DNA of 64,000 nt from Brochothrix campestris FSL F6-1037 (GTDB taxonomy: Bacteria > Bacillota > Bacilli > Lactobacillales > Listeriaceae), in contig NZ_AODH01000022.1 of NCBI RefSeq assembly GCF_000525915.1, forward strand, positions 62,001-126,000, written 5' to 3'. The notes below the pieces were generated by a model. That model ran no database searches and was not told the DNA's origin. It saw only the letters and a list, made by a program, of their open reading frames with translations. Positions 9,414 through 19,303 of this stretch are shown piece after piece (positions within the stretch are counted from its first letter, which is position 1; every line of letters begins with the position of its first letter). A program made the translations under genes and the position numbers.

Positions 9414-10126
9414 TGGGCATCATCCATTTTATAGCCAAATCCACGTACCGTCATGATGTAACGCGGTTTCTTCGTATCAGCTTCAATCTTTTCACGTAAA
9501 TGGCTAATATGGACATCGACAATGCGGGTTTCGCCAGCATAATCGTAGTTCCAAATAACATCGAGTAAATGATGGCGACTAAAGACCTTCCCTTTATTTT
9601 CCACTAAGAAACAAAGCAGTTCATATTCCTTTGGTGTTAATGTCAGCTGATTATCATGAAGGTATACAGTATGGCGATCACGATCAATCCGCAAGCCACC
9701 AATTTCTAAAAAATCAGCTGTCACTAGACTCTCCGTTTGAGTCATTTTTGGTGCCAATTCAACCCGACGTAAAATCGCCTTAATGCGGGCAATGACTTCG
9801 CGCGGACTGAAAGGTTTTGTCATGTAATCATCAGCACCAAGTTCCAACCCGATAATTTTATCGTATTCATCGTCTTTCGCAGTGAGCATTAATATCGGTG
9901 TGTAATTTTCTTGCTTTCGAAGTTCTTTGCAGACGTCAATACCATTCATTCCTGGTAACATTAAATCCAATACGACTAAATCAATCTCATTCTCGGCCGC
10001 ACCCACCAGCGCCAGCGCATCCATACCGTTCGTGGCACTACTAACGCGGTGTCCTTCTTGTTCAATATTGAATGTTAATAGTTTTACAATTGTCGGTTCA
10101 TCATCGACAACTAATACGTGAGCCAC
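9410..10126 (-). CDS. phoP: response regulator PhoP
   Basis: This 238-residue OmpR-family regulator controls the phosphate-starvation regulon. The receiver has the acidic pair D8-D9, the phosphoacceptor Asp in VVLDLMLPG (D54) and Lys in MTKPFSP (about 105). The C-terminal winged helix has the usual LTPKEYELLCFL and RIVDVHISHLREKI. Its stop overlaps the phoR start (ATGA). A PHO box in front of pstC suggests a direct target inside the window. PhoP and WalR are close relatives, but the phoR and pst neighbours favour PhoP. Confidence 0.88.
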   Translation of the reverse strand: MAHVLVVDDEPTIVKLLTFNIEQEGHRVSSATNGMDALALVGAAENEIDLVVLDLMLPGMNGIDVCKELRKQENYTPILMLTAKDDEYDKIIGLELGADDYMTKPFSPREVIARIKAILRRVELAPKMTQTESLVTADFLEIGGLRIDRDRHTVYLHDNQLTLTPKEYELLCFLVENKGKVFSRHHLLDVIWNYDYAGETRIVDVHISHLREKIEADTKKPRYIMTVRGFGYKMDDAQ

Positions 10127-10216
10127 AATGCATCATCCTACTTTCATCTTTAACTGTTATTGTCACTATACCATGTTTCTACTATTTTTTTCAGCTCATA
10201 ACTTTATGAGTTGATT

Positions 10217-10258
10217 TAAAAACACCACCCTCTCAACGTGCGAGAAGATGGTGTTTTC
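10217..10258 (-). terminator. terminator of minJ-prs
   Basis: A 14-bp stem with G-U pairs (AACACCATCTTCTC with GAGAGGGTGGTGTT on the minus strand) is followed by a T tract. It separates prs from phoP. Confidence 0.7.
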
Positions 10259-10275
10259 TATGATTATCACTGTTT

Positions 10276-11214
10276 CTAATGAATTGAATGTTGGTTTTGT
10301 ATCGCTTCAATTGCTTCTGCTAACATTGGCGCAACGGTCAAGACGGTAATCTTATCTGACATGTCTTCTGCTTTCAGTTGAATCGTGTCAGTTAAGATTA
10401 ACTGACTAATCGCTGACTCAGCAATCCGTTGGCTCGCATGGGCTGACAAAACACCGTGAGTTGCGCACGACATCACTTCTTTAGCACCAGCTTCGATTAA
10501 AGCATCGGCGGAACTAATTGTCCGATAACCCGTGTCGATTATATCATCGACAACAATGGCTAATTTACCGGCCACATCACCGATAACCTCAGAAATTTTA
10601 TTTTTATTTGGTCGTGGTTTACGGTTTAAAATGGCAATTGGCCAACCATAGTCCTTTGCAAAATCACGCGCGCGTGAAACACCACTATGATCTGGTGAGA
10701 CAATCACGATGTCTTTATCACCGAATTTTTCATTAACGTATGAGGCTAGCAAGTCAGCGGTCGTTAAATGATCGATCGGAATATTAAAGAAACCTTGTAA
10801 CTGTGCCGCATGCAAATCAATCGTCGTCAAACGATGTGCACCCGCTTCAACGATTAAGTTTGCTACTAATTTAGCAGTAATCGGCTCACGTGCACGCGCT
10901 TTGCGATCTTGTCGAGCATAACCAAAGTATGGCATCACCACATTGATTGTTTTAACTGCTGAGCGTTTCAAAGCATCAATCATAATTAATAATTCCATAA
11001 TATTATCATTGACGGGATCAACCGTTGACTGCACTAGATAGGCGGTTACGCCTCGAACACTTTCTTCGATATTAATTGCAATTTCACCATCACTAAAACG
11101 TTGCAACCCAATATTTGTAAGGGGCACACCTAATTCATCGGCTACTTTTTGGGCCAGCGGTTCATTTGAACTCAAGGCGAATACCTTTAAATTATCTCCA
11201 TCAACTTTTAACAC
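10276..11214 (-). CDS. prs: ribose-phosphate pyrophosphokinase paralogue
   Basis: This enzyme makes PRPP from ribose 5-phosphate and ATP for nucleotide, His and Trp synthesis. The 312-residue protein has FSDGEI, RQDRKARAREPITA (catalytic flexible loop), DLHAAQLQGFF, IVSPDHSGVSRAR and the PRPP loop VVDDIIDTGYRT. Several positions differ from the usual RQDRKTRGREPI and DTAGT, and the operon with minJ is not the usual glmU-prs place. It is probably the second, divergent prs that Listeriaceae carry. GTG at 11214 follows GAGGAG by 10 bases and overlaps the minJ stop by 14 bases. Confidence 0.82.
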   Translation of the reverse strand: MLKVDGDNLKVFALSSNEPLAQKVADELGVPLTNIGLQRFSDGEIAINIEESVRGVTAYLVQSTVDPVNDNIMELLIMIDALKRSAVKTINVVMPYFGYARQDRKARAREPITAKLVANLIVEAGAHRLTTIDLHAAQLQGFFNIPIDHLTTADLLASYVNEKFGDKDIVIVSPDHSGVSRARDFAKDYGWPIAILNRKPRPNKNKISEVIGDVAGKLAIVVDDIIDTGYRTISSADALIEAGAKEVMSCATHGVLSAHASQRIAESAISQLILTDTIQLKAEDMSDKITVLTVAPMLAEAIEAIQNQHSIH

Positions 11215-12409
11215 TTTCTGTCATCTCCTCTATTACACTTTCTTCAACAAATAACAAACCCATTTCAAACGAATCTTCCTCATACAAAGCGGTTTCTACA
11301 AACCGTGGTTCTTCAAACTCATCCAATACTGTCAAGCGGACATAGGCTCGATTAAGATTCATTGCATCGTATAAGTCTTGACGTGTATAAACAGACTTTC
11401 CATTACAACCCGTGATAATTTCGCCTGGTTCAATCCCCATTTTACGGGCTGCTGAAGTATCTCTCGTCCCCATCACACGAATCCCATTCGGTGACAAATG
11501 ATATTTATCTGAATCAGGATCATCTTCGAGCCAGAAATATAAATCAATCCCCATATGCCCTAATAAAGCAACAACAAATGGTGTGAAGGTTAACCAGTTA
11601 TAAAAGTAGCCCGCGACACTAACAAGAGCAACCATTAATGCTAAAGCTAATATAGCAACGACTCGTTTTTTCAAAACACGCTGTGGTTTATCGGAACGAA
11701 TACGGGCACCCATTCCAATAATAACAGGAACGACGATAGGAATAAAGCTCTGATTTCCAACAGCAAAGACTGGCCACCAACTCGTCGCATGTAACACACC
11801 GCCCTCACTAACAGGCAACAGCATAAATAATGGCAGTAATAAGGCACTACGATACTTAAATTGACCTTGAATGGTGCCTCGTCGTATTTTAACACGTGAC
11901 GGTTGCATCGGTCGACGTAACACTAAGTAGACTAACAAAACTTCTACCAACAAGCATAAAACTAATAACACACTCAGCCCATTTAAAATACGTGGTTGCA
12001 TCATTAAACCACTGGAAAAAAACGCCAAAAAGTCATTGCTTTTCGCAATAAGGAGGATGAAGTTAAGTCCGATTAAGACTAATGTCGCTAAACCAATTGT
12101 ATAGGCACTACTAAGGCCACGATAACCTAATAAGACAAACATAAACAAGGTAATCAAATTAAGCGTAAAAAGCCAGCTAAAATCAACAAGCACACCCGTG
12201 TACCAAATGATTGCCGACAGGCTGATACCTATGAGCAACCCTACAAACAACAGTCTCATCCATTCCATTTTACCGGAATAAATACGGCTGTTAAACAGAT
12301 GACGTTCTTGTTTGATTCGTTTATTTGTTACTATAAATGTGCTCAAAATTATAATCCATAAAAGCGGATGTAGAAAAAAGGATAACACCCCAGTCACTCC
12401 ATTTAACAT
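11201..12409 (-). CDS. minJ: MinJ-like membrane protein with PDZ domain
   Basis: MinJ bridges DivIVA and MinD to place the division septum in Bacillus. The protein (about 402 residues) has at least seven hydrophobic segments in its first 290 residues and a C-terminal cytoplasmic PDZ domain (about 300-390; GIEPGEIITGCNGKSVYTRQ). The ATG at 12409 sits 8 bases after GGAG; a GTG at 12418 is too close to it. Listeria has the same gene between cls and the pho genes. Function is inferred from Bacillus; the architecture is visible. Confidence 0.75.
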   Translation of the reverse strand: MLNGVTGVLSFFLHPLLWIIILSTFIVTNKRIKQERHLFNSRIYSGKMEWMRLLFVGLLIGISLSAIIWYTGVLVDFSWLFTLNLITLFMFVLLGYRGLSSAYTIGLATLVLIGLNFILLIAKSNDFLAFFSSGLMMQPRILNGLSVLLVLCLLVEVLLVYLVLRRPMQPSRVKIRRGTIQGQFKYRSALLLPLFMLLPVSEGGVLHATSWWPVFAVGNQSFIPIVVPVIIGMGARIRSDKPQRVLKKRVVAILALALMVALVSVAGYFYNWLTFTPFVVALLGHMGIDLYFWLEDDPDSDKYHLSPNGIRVMGTRDTSAARKMGIEPGEIITGCNGKSVYTRQDLYDAMNLNRAYVRLTVLDEFEEPRFVETALYEEDSFEMGLLFVEESVIEEMTESVKS

Positions 12410-12432
12410 CGACGACACTCCAATCTAGCATT

Positions 12433-13893
12433 TTATAATATCGGTGAGACAAGCCGTGAGACCCCTTCTTTGAAGCGAATCCACAGCGATCGATTTTCGT
12501 ATTGAGCTAAGGTCATTTCGCTCGACAACTTTAAATCTTCTAAAAAGATGCGATGTAATTGTTGACTGATTTTTTCATCGTATAAAAAGGCATTCACTTC
12601 AAAATTCAAACGGAAGCTCCGATTATCGATATTGGCTGTCCCAACTGAAGAGACTTCACCATCAACAACAACTGTTTTAGCATGTAAGAAACCATTCTGG
12701 TAACGATAAACCTTTGCTCCACATTTCAATAATTCACTCACATGATTAGTTGTCGCCCAATAAACGAATGGATGATCCGGGATAGAAGGTATCATGACAC
12801 GAACATCCACCCCTGATAACGCGGCAATTTTCAACGACTCAAGAACACTATTATCGGGAATGAAATAAGGCGTTTGAATGAATATGGTTTTTTTAGCCGA
12901 GTTGATGAGCTTAATGTACCCATTTTTAATTTGCTCCAAATCCGTGTCAGGACCACTCGATACAATTTGGACAGGAACTTCACTATCTTGTTTTGCCGGT
13001 AATGGAAAATAGCGGCTGTCATACTTTATTTTATCTTCAGGCTTTCTAGCTGCCGAGTTCCAATCCATAATGTAACGGGCCTGCATCGCAAAATTAGCAC
13101 TGCCTTCAATCCGTAAATGCGTATCGCGCCAATAACCAAATTTCTCCGATTTACCCAAGTACTCATCACCAATATTAAAGCCACCAATATAGCCGACTTT
13201 ACCATCGATTATCGCTAGTTTTCGGTGATTGCGGTAATTTAATCGCATATTAATTAACGGCAACTTTGATGGGAAGAACGGATACGCTTTACCACCGTGT
13301 TGTTCAAGTGTTTTAAAATCTTTTGGACGAACAGATCGTGATCCCATCGCATCGTATACGAACCGAACTTCAACACCTTGTTTTGCTTTTTCTATTAATA
13401 AATCAATTAACCGTGTCCCTAAATCATCGAATCGGAATATGTAATAGATGAGATGAATATGATCAGTCGCTGCCTCAATATCAGCAAATAAGCTTTCGAA
13501 TTTTTCGTTACCGTCCGTAAAGATTTCGACTGCATTATCTTGCGTTAATGGTGCGCCATCGTTAACCAGTAATAAATAAACCATTTCTTTATGCTTCAGT
13601 GATGTTTCCGTTCCAAATGGAAACACACCTTCCTTTATTAAATTAATTTGTGAATTAATCACGTCATTAATACCGATTTTTTCTTGGGCCTTCCAATCAA
13701 AAATCTTACGCCGTGATAAATTTCGTCCAATCAATAGGTATAAAATAAAACCGATGATTGGGATGAAAATCAACACTAATAACCAGGCCCATATTGCAGA
13801 TGATTCCCGACGCTCAAGAAATACAGTCAACAATGCTAGCAACATATTAACAATTAGTACGGTTGCCGTCATATAAACCACGATTGATTCCAT
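12433..13893 (-). CDS. cls: cardiolipin synthase
   Basis: This membrane enzyme condenses two phosphatidylglycerols to cardiolipin. The 486-residue protein has two N-terminal membrane helices (about 5-25 and 34-54) and two phospholipase-D HKD motifs, HRKLAIIDG (about 222-230) and HAKTVVVDG (about 400-408), each followed by a Gly/Asn-rich stretch. Length is typical. The ATG follows AAGGGGG. minJ starts 24 bases downstream. Confidence 0.92.
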   Translation of the reverse strand: MESIVVYMTATVLIVNMLLALLTVFLERRESSAIWAWLLVLIFIPIIGFILYLLIGRNLSRRKIFDWKAQEKIGINDVINSQINLIKEGVFPFGTETSLKHKEMVYLLLVNDGAPLTQDNAVEIFTDGNEKFESLFADIEAATDHIHLIYYIFRFDDLGTRLIDLLIEKAKQGVEVRFVYDAMGSRSVRPKDFKTLEQHGGKAYPFFPSKLPLINMRLNYRNHRKLAIIDGKVGYIGGFNIGDEYLGKSEKFGYWRDTHLRIEGSANFAMQARYIMDWNSAARKPEDKIKYDSRYFPLPAKQDSEVPVQIVSSGPDTDLEQIKNGYIKLINSAKKTIFIQTPYFIPDNSVLESLKIAALSGVDVRVMIPSIPDHPFVYWATTNHVSELLKCGAKVYRYQNGFLHAKTVVVDGEVSSVGTANIDNRSFRLNFEVNAFLYDEKISQQLHRIFLEDLKLSSEMTLAQYENRSLWIRFKEGVSRLVSPIL

Positions 13894-13958
13894 GACTTCA
13901 TCCCCCTTCTCATATCAGATATGCTTCTATCATACCATATTGGCACTATCGCAAAAAG

Positions 13959-14023
13959 AAAAAAAGGACTGATAATGATATTGTAAGCCCACTTTAGCTC
14001 AATGTCATTGTCAGTCCTTTTTT
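13959..14023. terminator. bidirectional-looking terminator after NlpC/P60 gene
   Basis: Arms of about 24 bases (13960-13983 and 14000-14023) can pair as GGACTGACAATGACATTG with its near-complement, flanked by A and T runs on both sides. On the minus strand it ends the NlpC/P60 transcript before cls. Confidence 0.85.
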
Positions 14024-14046
14024 ATATCTCTTTTTAGTTTGACGTT

Positions 14047-15228
14047 CTAGTTAATACGTCCAAACCCTGCTAAATGTTCGCCCCAGTATGCACCGTGGAT
14101 ATTATCTGTCTGAATGCCGTTATTTTGTGAGTTGAACATTTGTCCACCACCAAGATAAATTCCAACGTGACTAATACCACCATCTGAGAAGAATACTAAA
14201 TCGCCCGCTTGTGCTTGGCTTTCTGAAATACGTGTTGTTGCACCATATTGTGCTGCTGCAGTACGAGGCAAGCTAATGCCAGCTTTAGCATATGACCACA
14301 TTACAAGTCCTGAACAGTCAAAGTTTCCTGGGACAGCTCCACCACCGTAAGCTTGGCCTGCGTATTTATAAGCTTCTTGAATTGCACCAGCAACACCTGC
14401 TTGTACATTTCCTGCATTATTTGTTGCTTTATCTTCGTCTTTAGCTGGCTTAGAAGCTGTTTTCGAAGGAGTTACAGTTGTGTTATCTTGCACTGCAACA
14501 GTTACAACTTTATCATCAGTATCTTTTGTAGTATCAGCTTGAACTCTTTCAACCGTTTTAATCGGTTCTACATTAGCTGCGGCTGCTAATGCTGCAGCTG
14601 CTTTTTCTGCTTTTTTAGCAGCGGCTTCGTCATCTGCTAATTTGGCTACTAACACTTCTTTTTCAGCTTTTTGAGCAGCTAATTTACCAGCAGCCACTTC
14701 GTTAGCTGCAATAATCGAACGTTGGCTACTCACTTTAGCACTTAACGTTTTATTGTTTGCTGCTAATTTTTTCTCATCTTTTTCTTGCGCTTTCACGATG
14801 CTAACATCAGCATTTTGAAATTTCGAATAAGCCATTACAGAAGCTGCGGCATCTGTAATACTATCAGCTTCAAAAATTGCTTCTACGATCGATGATGATG
14901 TATTAGATGTTTGCATTGAACGTGCACGTTCATCTAATTTTGCTTTACGTTTCGCAATAGCAGCCTCAGTTTCTTTCATTGCTTTTTCAAGTTTCGCTTG
15001 ATCAGCTTTTAAGTTCTTAAACGTTGCTTGATCAGCTTTAATTTTAGCTGATACAGATTGTTCTTCTTCTACAAGTTGTGCTAATTGGGATTTCATTTCA
15101 GCCTTGTTTGCAGCGATTTTGGCACTTGATTCATTAGCCGAAACATTCGTGCTTGATACGACACCTGCAAATGGCGAGACTGTGATAGCAGCGGCTAGAG
15201 CGATAGCGATAATTTTAGAAGTTTTCAA
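14047..15228 (-). CDS. secreted NlpC/P60 peptidoglycan hydrolase (CwlO/PcsB/Spl type)
   Basis: This is a secreted D,L-endopeptidase that cuts wall peptides. From the TTG at 15228 (11 bases after AGAGGGG) the signal peptide starts [15 protein letters not shown] and is probably cut after VSA. An Ala/Lys/Glu-rich coiled coil covers about 35-215, a Thr/Lys linker about 220-275, and the NlpC/P60 domain the last 115 residues: catalytic Cys in [13 protein letters not shown], His in [11 protein letters not shown], third residue in [10 protein letters not shown]. ftsX and ftsE lie directly upstream; in Bacillus and streptococci FtsEX activates exactly this kind of coiled-coil hydrolase (CwlO, PcsB). 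It matches Listeria Spl (P45). WalR-type boxes precede it. Confidence 0.88.
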   Translation of the reverse strand: MKTSKIIAIALAAAITVSPFAGVVSSTNVSANESSAKIAANKAEMKSQLAQLVEEEQSVSAKIKADQATFKNLKADQAKLEKAMKETEAAIAKRKAKLDERARSMQTSNTSSSIVEAIFEADSITDAAASVMAYSKFQNADVSIVKAQEKDEKKLAANNKTLSAKVSSQRSIIAANEVAAGKLAAQKAEKEVLVAKLADDEAAAKKAEKAAAALAAAANVEPIKTVERVQADTTKDTDDKVVTVAVQDNTTVTPSKTASKPAKDEDKATNNAGNVQAGVAGAIQEAYKYAGQAYGGGAVPGNFDCSGLVMWSYAKAGISLPRTAAAQYGATTRISESQAQAGDLVFFSDGGISHVGIYLGGGQMFNSQNNGIQTDNIHGAYWGEHLAGFGRIN

Positions 15229-15314
15229 AATTTTTATTTCCCCTCTCATATTCCTCATTTTTATCTTTATTTTAAATTCGTTTAATTTCATATATACAGT
15301 AATCTACTCTTACT

Positions 15315-15380
15315 ATTCTAAGGCATAGCGATACACATTACAATTTACGTTACAAAGTCTTTTATTACAGTTGTGTTACA
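15315..15380 (-). promoter_or_regulatory. promoter with WalR-type boxes for NlpC/P60 gene
   Basis: On the minus strand TGTAAC-N5-TGTAAT (15380 to 15364) matches the WalR consensus TGTWAH-N5-TGTWAH exactly. A second pair with a 6-base gap (15354 to 15337) overlaps a -35 TTGTAA (15338-15343), which is 17 bases from a -10 TAGAAT (15315-15320). The rest of the 318-base gap to ftsX holds only the ftsX terminator. Confidence 0.7.
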
Positions 15381-15501
15381 ACATTCTCTTGTCACTTTAA
15401 CAGAGCTACGCCTCATCACACTTAACTTCGCCAGAATACTGGTTAACAAACGGGACTATCGTCTCTCTTTAAGTATTTGAAATAGTTTTTCTTTTTTAAA
15501 T

Positions 15502-15528
15502 AAAAAAAGAACCGCTCATTGCGGTTCC
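15502..15528 (-). terminator. terminator of ftsEX
   Basis: GAACCGC-AATGA-GCGGTTC on the minus strand is followed by seven T, 19 bases after the ftsX stop. Confidence 0.9.
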
Positions 15529-15546
15529 AACTTAAACTGTGTCCTT

Positions 15547-16437
15547 TTAAATTTTAAGGAACTTACGAATCGATAAGACACTACCAAACATCCCGACTAA
15601 AATACCAATTAACAAGGCTGTAATTGAGACAATCCCAACCATTTGACCAACTGGTAAGAGGGAATAGTAGGTCGGCGCCAATGTTGGCATCATCCATTTA
15701 TACACTTGATAGTACACTAACCACGTTAAACCGATTGGAATAATCGCACCAAAGAGTCCTATCCATGCACCTTCTAATAGAAACGGCCATCTAATAAAGC
15801 CGTTTGTTGCTCCGACTAATTTTTGAATTTCCACTTCTGTCCGACGTGAATAAATCGCAATCTTAATCGTATTAGAAATTAAGAACATTGCAGTTAATAA
15901 TAAGGCTGCAATTAGGAATACACCAATGTAACGGACCCATTTAACAACATCGAAGACTTTTCCGACTGTTTTAGCGTTGTATGACACTGAATCAATATTG
16001 GTTACTTTTTCAGCGGCAAGCGCGACTTTTTCAACATCCGACGGTGTTTTCGCTTCAATCACATAGACATCATGCAATGGATTCGACTGTTCAAAGAGTT
16101 CAAAACTATCACCGTATGCTTTGATCATTTTTTTTAATTCATTATTTTTCGAAGAAAAGGTTACCTTTTCAACACCAGTAAGTTTTTGTAGTTCTTTTTC
16201 AACTTTAGCCTCATCTTTTTTAGTGGCTGCTAAGTCGATATTGGCATTTATTTTAACATTATCCTCAACATCTGTCGCCAACTTATTAACGTTTAACATC
16301 GTAATCATAAAGAATCCTACTAAGACAAGTGTTACCGTTACTGCACTTATCGCCGCAAAGGTCATCAACCCATTACGGTGTAAACTTTTAAAACTTTCTC
16401 TAAAATGACGCGTGAGTGTTCTAGGCTTCAAAGTCAT
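15547..16437 (-). CDS. ftsX: cell division protein FtsX
   Basis: FtsX is the membrane part of the FtsEX complex, which passes ATP-driven shape change to peptidoglycan hydrolases outside the cell. The 296-residue protein has a first helix (about 25-45), an extracellular domain (about 46-170) and three C-terminal helices. The start at 16437 (MTLKPRTLTRHF) follows AAGGAG and overlaps the end of ftsE by 17 bases; a longer reading to 16485 has no ribosome site. The likely partner is the NlpC/P60 gene downstream. Confidence 0.9.
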   Translation of the reverse strand: MTLKPRTLTRHFRESFKSLHRNGLMTFAAISAVTVTLVLVGFFMITMLNVNKLATDVEDNVKINANIDLAATKKDEAKVEKELQKLTGVEKVTFSSKNNELKKMIKAYGDSFELFEQSNPLHDVYVIEAKTPSDVEKVALAAEKVTNIDSVSYNAKTVGKVFDVVKWVRYIGVFLIAALLLTAMFLISNTIKIAIYSRRTEVEIQKLVGATNGFIRWPFLLEGAWIGLFGAIIPIGLTWLVYYQVYKWMMPTLAPTYYSLLPVGQMVGIVSITALLIGILVGMFGSVLSIRKFLKI

Positions 16438-17107
16438 ACACTCCTTCCACTTCGTCACGTACAATTCGACCGTTTTCAATTGCAATCAGACGGTGTTTCA
16501 ACGTATTAACGATTTCGCGGTTATGTGTCGCCATGACGATAGTTGTGCCTTGACGATTAATTTCTTCTAAAATATTTAAAATTTCCCAAGATGTATCCGG
16601 ATCAAGGTTTCCCGTCGGTTCATCGGCAATGATGACCTTCGGTTTATTCACGATTGAGCGTGCGATTGAAATCCGTTGTTGCTCGCCACCTGATAGCTCA
16701 CTCGGCAACATCCGTACCTTATGTTTGAGGTTAACTAAATCCAACACTTCCATCACACGTTTCTTAATTGAGGCCTTGTCACTTTCGACAACTTCCATCG
16801 CAAAGGCGATATTATCAAAGACTGTCAAAGTCGGTAATAATTTGAAATCTTGAAAGACAACGCCAATACCACGTCTTAAGTAAGGGACTTCACGGTTTTT
16901 CATTTTTGTTAAATCATAACCATTGACATTAACAACGCCTGATGTTGCTTCTTCTTCGCGGTAGATTAGTTTTATAAAGGTTGATTTTCCGGCACCACTT
17001 GGTCCAACGATATAAACAAACTCACCTTGTTTAATTTCGATGTTGAACCCATTCGCTGCGGAAATACCATTGCTGTATTTTTTAAATACATTTTCCATTT
17101 TTATCAT
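16421..17107 (-). CDS. ftsE: cell division ATP-binding protein FtsE
   Basis: FtsE is the cytoplasmic ATPase of FtsEX. The 228-residue ABC protein has Walker A GPSGAGKST (about 36-44), signature LSGGEQQRISIARS, Walker B VIIADEPTGNLDP and switch His in MATHNRE. GGAGACC precedes the ATG. It is translationally coupled to ftsX. Confidence 0.93.
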   Translation of the reverse strand: MIKMENVFKKYSNGISAANGFNIEIKQGEFVYIVGPSGAGKSTFIKLIYREEEATSGVVNVNGYDLTKMKNREVPYLRRGIGVVFQDFKLLPTLTVFDNIAFAMEVVESDKASIKKRVMEVLDLVNLKHKVRMLPSELSGGEQQRISIARSIVNKPKVIIADEPTGNLDPDTSWEILNILEEINRQGTTIVMATHNREIVNTLKHRLIAIENGRIVRDEVEGVYDFEA

Positions 17108-17210
17108 TGAGATGGTCTCCTGACTTCATTGATATTTTTTTGCAACTCTCCGTAGTATAACATGCTAAATTTTCATTTTAAATTCATTCATATTACAATG
17201 AGATGTCATT

Positions 17211-18078
17211 TTACAGTTCCCGTGCTTTTGTAAAGCCCAATCCTTGGACTTCAGTCGCATCCATCACAACCACAAAGGCTGATTCATCAACGCTCAAAAC
17301 ATAATCATTCAAGCGCTGAAATTGCTTAGTCGGGATAATCACCATCAAAACACCATGGTTTTCTTGCGCATATCCTCCATGTGCCTCTAGTCGCGTCACA
17401 CCTAACTTTAACTTATTGACGATACCTGCCATGATCTCTGATTGATGGCGGGATATAATCATCACATTTTTAGCTGTTTTTCGTTTCAAACCGATTTGAA
17501 CATAATCAATCACCTTAATCATCATAAACAAGGTAATCAGGGCAATCAAACCTTTTTCGATACTAAAAACAAACATTGAACTACAAATAACCAACCCATC
17601 AATCATCGCCACTGCTTTTCCCAGCGGCATTTTTGTGTAACGGTGAACCACCATCGCGATTAAATCGGTTCCTCCGGTTGAAGCATTGGCTAAAAAGACA
17701 ATACCTAAACCACACCCGGCAAAAACACCACCAAAAATGGCACCAACCACCGTATTATGTGATAAAGTCGGCATCCCTTCGGTAATTAAGAAAAAAAAAC
17801 GGTAGAACGGCTGTCCCTAAAAATGTTTTAGCGGCAAAGCTCTTTCCTAAAATAATCCACCCGAGTAAGAAAAAAACACCGTTGAGCACCCATAAAATAT
17901 AAGCCGGCTTCCAGCCAATTAGCTCGCTTCCAATGACGCTAATCCCGGTAAAACCACCAGGTGCAATTTGATTCGGTAACAAAAAACCATTAAAACCGAT
18001 AGCTATTACCATCGATCCGATTAATACTAATACTGCTTCAATTATAAACTTTGGAACATGACGTTCTATCGCTCCCAC
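17211..18078 (-). CDS. YitT family membrane protein, frameshifted in T run
   Basis: YitT-family proteins are membrane proteins of unknown transport function. The first piece (18078 to 17755) has three membrane helices and the second (17774 to 17211) has two or three more plus a C-terminal DUF2179 domain (about the last 85 residues). They join at a run of nine A at 17791-17799 (T on the coding strand): with eight the reading is PFFLITEGMPTLSHN and gives one protein of about 288 residues, normal for the family. It follows prfB by 22 bases. Confidence 0.82.
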
Positions 18079-18100
18079 TTTTCAATCCCCCTACACTCTC

Positions 18101-19206
18101 TTAGTTTGCAAATCCCAATCGTAAATATGCATCAATAAACAGATCTAAGTCGCCATCCATTACAGCTTGTACGTTACCGGTCTCCGCATTGGTGCGATGA
18201 TCTTTGACCATCGAATAAGGATGAAAGACATACGAACGAATTTGACTCCCCCAACCAATTTCCTTCTGCTCGCCACGAATTTCAGCTAATTGTTGTGCTT
18301 TTTCTTCTTCTTGTTTTTGAGCAATCCGTGCTTTTAACATACTCATCGCATGTTCCCGGTTTTTAATTTGTGAGCGTTCTGACTGCGACGCGGCTACTAA
18401 CCCCGTTGGAATATGCGTCAAACGTACGGCAGAATCCGTTTTGTTAATGTGTTGTCCACCTGCACCAGATGCACGATACGTATCGACCCGTAAATCTTCT
18501 GGTCGAATCTCAATGGCAGCTTCATCGGTGAGCTCGGGCATAATATCACACGAAACAAAAGAGGTGTGACGGCGACCGGCTGAATCAAACGGTGAAATCC
18601 GAACAAGACGATGAATGCCTTTTTCTGACTTCATATAACCGTAAGCATTTTCACCTTTAATTAACAGTGTTACACTTTTAACACCGGCTTCTTCACCCGC
18701 TTGATAATCCAATGTTTCGACTGAAAAACGGTGTTTTTCAGCCCAACGCGTATACATTCTTAGTAACATATCACACCAGTCTTGTGACTCAGTGCCACCC
18801 GCACCAGGATGCAATTCGAGCAAGACATTGTTACGGTCATACGTGCCATCAAGCAATTGACTCAATTCATAATCCGCAATCACTTTTTGATATTTTTTTT
18901 AATTCAATTTCGGTATCTGCTTGTAGCTCTTCATCAGGCTCTTCTTTTAACATTTCATACATCATTTCTAATTCTTCTTGTTGAGCATCAATCGTATGAA
19001 AGACATCGAACTGTGCCTTTAGACTGTTCGATTCATTAATTTTCACCTGTGCTTGTTCTTGGTTATCCCAAAAACCAGGCTCTGACATGATTTCATCGAT
19101 TTCTTGAATACGGGCTTCGAGTTCTTCTAAGTCAAAGTGACCCCCTAAACTCTGTGACCTGTTCGCGTGTTTTTTTGTAACGCGTTTCTAATTTCTGCTA
19201 ATTCCA
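18101..19206 (-). CDS. prfB: peptide chain release factor 2, programmed frameshift plus two indels
   Basis: RF2 ends translation at UGA and UAA. The SPF anticodon motif ([10 protein letters not shown]) and catalytic GGQ ([12 protein letters not shown]) are intact. Zero frame starts at ATG 19206 (after AAAGGAG), and the classical autoregulatory site AGGGGG-TCA-CTT-TGA-C is at 19146-19131: ribosomes must shift +1 at the in-frame UGA to make RF2. Two other breaks are not of this kind: a T7 run at 19170-19176 (six expected) and a T8 run at 18893-18900 (seven expected). Corrected, the protein is about 367 residues. Confidence 0.9.
19131..19146 (-). promoter_or_regulatory. prfB programmed +1 frameshift site
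   Basis: AGGGGG acts as an internal Shine-Dalgarno three bases before CTT-TGA-C. This layout matches the conserved RF2 feedback site: low RF2 lets the ribosome slip from CUU to UUU at the UGA. It is independent of the homopolymer indels nearby. Confidence 0.95.
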
Positions 19207-19243
19207 TTTTATTCGCTCCTTTTATATTGGTGCATCTGACGCC

Positions 19244-19288
19244 AAAAGGACGTGCCTGGTACACAAGTGTCCCTAGCACGTTCCTTTT
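19244..19288 (-). terminator. hairpin between secA and prfB
   Basis: On the minus strand AAAAGGAACGTGC pairs with GCACGTCCTTTT (one bulge, 20-base loop), ending in TTTT. It lies after the corrected secA stop and 38 bases before prfB, so it may be a partial terminator. Confidence 0.55.
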
Positions 19289-19303
19289 ATATAGCGTTAG
19301 TTA

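Noticed and set aside
18893-19176. Treating all prfB breaks as one programmed frameshift
   Set aside because: Only AGGGGG-TCA-CTT-TGA is the known site; the two A/T-run breaks lie elsewhere and match the window-wide error pattern.
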